DNA of 64,000 bases. It comes from Azoarcus sp. L1K30. Lineage in GTDB: Bacteria > Pseudomonadota > Gammaproteobacteria > Burkholderiales > Rhodocyclaceae. The translations under genes and the position numbers were made by a program. Positions within the stretch are counted from its first letter, which is position 1; each line of letters starts with the position of its first letter. A model generated the notes under the pieces. That model saw only the letters and a program-made list of their open reading frames with translations. It had not been told where the DNA came from and ran no database searches. Below, in pieces: positions 62,378 to 64,000 of the stretch. Location of the stretch: positions 4,709,486 through 4,773,485 of the forward strand of contig NZ_JAGRRD010000001.1 in the NCBI RefSeq assembly GCF_018122735.1, in the 5' to 3' direction.

Positions 62378-63765
62378 GCCTGGGGCGTTCGGTATCGCTC
62401 ACGGCCCGGCTCGCGCTGCTCTTCGCCGCGCTCACGGCGAGTTTGCTGATCGTGGTCGGGGTGGTGCTGGGGCGCGCGGTCGAGGCCCATTTCCGCGAAC
62501 TGGATGCGCACGAGATCGCCGGCAAGCTCAGCCTCATCGAAAACCTGCTGCAGCGCACGACCACGGCACAGGCCCTGGCGACCTTGCCGCAACGTCTGGA
62601 CGATGCCTTCGTCGGCCATGCGATGGTGGCCCTGCTGCTGCGCGACGACGAGGGCAGCGTGATCTACGCCCTGCAGGCTGCGCATTTCCCAGCTGCGCAA
62701 CTGGCGGGTGAGATGCTGCCGGCGGGTGTGGCGATGTGGGAAGGTGGCGGACAGCAGTTCATCGGGCGCGAGGCGGTGTTTCCGATGCCGCTGTCGGGGC
62801 GGCCGGTGCGCGTGTTGCTCGGGCTGGACATTTCCCATCACGCCCGCTTTCTGGACCAGGTTCGCACACGGCTGTGGTTCGGCATCTCGGGGGCGGCCGT
62901 CATCGCGGCGCTGCTGGGCTGGTTCGCTGCGCACAAGGGACTGGCACCGTTGCGCCGGGTGACGGCGACGGCGCAGCGGCTGACGGCGGAGCGGCTGGAC
63001 GAGCGCCTGTCCGAAGACGATGCGCCGTCCGAAGTGCGCGAGCTGGTCGAGGCCCTCAACGGTCTGTTCGAACGCCTGGAGCAGTCCTTCCAGCGCCTGG
63101 CGGAGTTCTCCGCCGACATCGCTCATGAGCTTCGCACGCCGGTGTCGAACCTGATGACGCAGACCGAGGTGGCCCTGTCGCGCGCGCGCGGGACCGACGA
63201 ATACCGCGAAGTGCTGGCGTCGAATCTGGAAGAGTACGAGCGCATCGCACGCATGGTGAGCGACATGCTGTTCCTGGCGCAGACCGAGAACGGCAAGCTG
63301 CCGGGCGCGGTCGAAACGGTGCAACTGGCCGACGAGGTGCATGCGCTGATCGAATTCTATGACGCACTTGCCGAAGAGAAAGGCGTCCGGATCGCCGCCA
63401 GTGGCGATGCACGGGTGAGGGGAGACCGCCTGATGCTGCGACGTGCGATATCGAACCTGCTGTCTAACGCGCTACGCCATACGTCGCAAGGCTGCACCGT
63501 GGACATCGACATCGCGCATGCCGACGACGAGGTCGTGCTGAGCGTGAGCAATCCCGGCGACACGATTGCGCCCGATCAACTTGCGCGCATCTTCGAGCGT
63601 TTCCATCGCGCCGGTCCCGACCGCCATCGACATGGCGAGGGCGCCGGGCTGGGACTCGCGATCACGCGCTCGATCATTGCTGCCCATGGCGGCCGCGTCA
63701 CGGTGAAATCGGACGCCGGCCTGACGACATTTCTCGTGACCCTGCCGGTGGCGGGGCGCGCGTGA
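62374..63765 (+). CDS. cusS: Copper-sensing histidine kinase CusS
   Basis: 463 residues from a GTG at 62374 overlapping the cusR stop (ATGTGA). Helices at about 10-30 and 165-190 flank a periplasmic sensor domain; HAMP ([20 protein letters not shown]), HisKA with H251 in [15 protein letters not shown], and HATPase ([23 protein letters not shown]). It detects periplasmic Cu(I)/Ag(I) and phosphorylates CusR. Confidence 0.93.
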   Translation: MSLGRSVSLTARLALLFAALTASLLIVVGVVLGRAVEAHFRELDAHEIAGKLSLIENLLQRTTTAQALATLPQRLDDAFVGHAMVALLLRDDEGSVIYALQAAHFPAAQLAGEMLPAGVAMWEGGGQQFIGREAVFPMPLSGRPVRVLLGLDISHHARFLDQVRTRLWFGISGAAVIAALLGWFAAHKGLAPLRRVTATAQRLTAERLDERLSEDDAPSEVRELVEALNGLFERLEQSFQRLAEFSADIAHELRTPVSNLMTQTEVALSRARGTDEYREVLASNLEEYERIARMVSDMLFLAQTENGKLPGAVETVQLADEVHALIEFYDALAEEKGVRIAASGDARVRGDRLMLRRAISNLLSNALRHTSQGCTVDIDIAHADDEVVLSVSNPGDTIAPDQLARIFERFHRAGPDRHRHGEGAGLGLAITRSIIAAHGGRVTVKSDAGLTTFLVTLPVAGRA

Positions 63766-63814
63766 CCGGGGGCACAGGTCTCCGGTTCCGGACAATCAGC
63801 CTGGAGAGAAAACG

Positions 63815-64000
63815 ATGAAGTCCTTCAACCCGATGCGGCCCTTGTTCGCGCTATCGCTGCTGGCCTGCGTGGCGCTTGCGCCCGCCGTTGCCGCCGGCGA
63901 CGAAGTGACGATGTACAAGGATCCGAACTGCGGCTGCTGCGGAAAATGGGCGGAGCACATGCGCGCCAACGGCTTTGTGGTGAAAGAGATCGCCACGCCA
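63815..64000 (+). CDS. DUF411 metal-binding protein (3' end outside window)
   Basis: The first 62 residues only. GGAGAG precedes the ATG at 63815; a signal peptide (PLFALSLLACVALAPAVAAG) leads into YKDPNCGCCGKWAEHMRANG, the CxCC motif of DUF411 proteins, small periplasmic proteins linked to copper resistance. It follows cusS by 49 bases and probably belongs to the same transcript. Confidence 0.85.
   Translation, partial: MKSFNPMRPLFALSLLACVALAPAVAAGDEVTMYKDPNCGCCGKWAEHMRANGFVVKEIATP

Noticed and set aside
1-64000. CRISPR arrays, rRNA, tRNA or intact mobile elements
   Set aside because: I saw no regularly spaced direct repeats, no conserved rRNA or tRNA sequence, and no complete transposase with terminal repeats.

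Overview
The window is high-GC, densely coded DNA from a Gram-negative bacterium. Gene families and operon styles point to a betaproteobacterium, most likely Rhodocyclales (Azoarcus/Thauera/Aromatoleum-like). That placement is inferred from gene content, because no rRNA or other phylogenetic marker is present. I see no rRNA, tRNA, CRISPR array or intact insertion sequence.

Layout. 1-6.9 kb: a TonB-dependent receptor cut by the left edge, a porin, a CheX-like protein, a KTSC protein and a second TonB receptor. 6.9-13.3 kb: a membrane protein that joins a CruF-like carotenoid-hydratase domain to a CrtC-like lipocalin, then a signalling operon (YfiR-like periplasmic protein, hybrid histidine kinase, REC-GGDEF diguanylate cyclase). 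13.4-16.5 kb: an ABC exporter (lipoprotein adaptor, ATPase, permease). 16.5-30.7 kb: the most interesting region, a quinoprotein (PQQ) alcohol-oxidation locus. It holds two PQQ alcohol dehydrogenases. One carries the lanthanide signature (PedH/ExaF-like, WDFDG) and the other the calcium signature (PedE/ExaA-like, WDFSG). With them are cytochrome c-550 PedF, a pentapeptide-repeat protein, another cytochrome c, two NarL-type two-component systems, a TonB receptor, a metallo-beta-lactamase-fold hydrolase and a fused SoxYZ-like carrier. Three sigma-54-type -24/-12 promoters lie in its two divergent control regions.

30.8-35.3 kb: a CBS-domain protein, a DctQ-DctM-DctP TRAP transporter and a LeuE-type exporter. 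35.4-42.3 kb: a radical SAM protein and an L-lactate module (lutC, lutB, lutA, lldP, with a divergent FadR-family regulator and its operator). 42.3-49.9 kb: M1-type peptidase, ChaN-PDZ protein, chromate transporter, class V aminotransferase, a small protein and a GcvA-like LysR regulator. 50-52.9 kb: an AT-richer, probably acquired segment with an acyltransferase-SGNH protein and a decayed IS630-type transposase fragment. 52.9-64 kb: MFS transporter and a complete copper/silver module (cupredoxin, CusF, CusC, CusB, CusA, small protein) divergent from cusRS and a DUF411 protein cut by the right edge.

How it works together. Alcohols are probably oxidised in the periplasm by a metal-switched pair of quinoproteins that pass electrons to c-type cytochromes. 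Lactate and dicarboxylate-type acids enter through LldP and TRAP. Copper is exported by CusCBA under CusRS. No pqq biosynthesis genes lie in the window, so PQQ must be made elsewhere or imported. The least understood part is the SoxYZ-like carrier/hydrolase/TonB receptor/two-component operon, which fires divergently from the lanthanide-type dehydrogenase.
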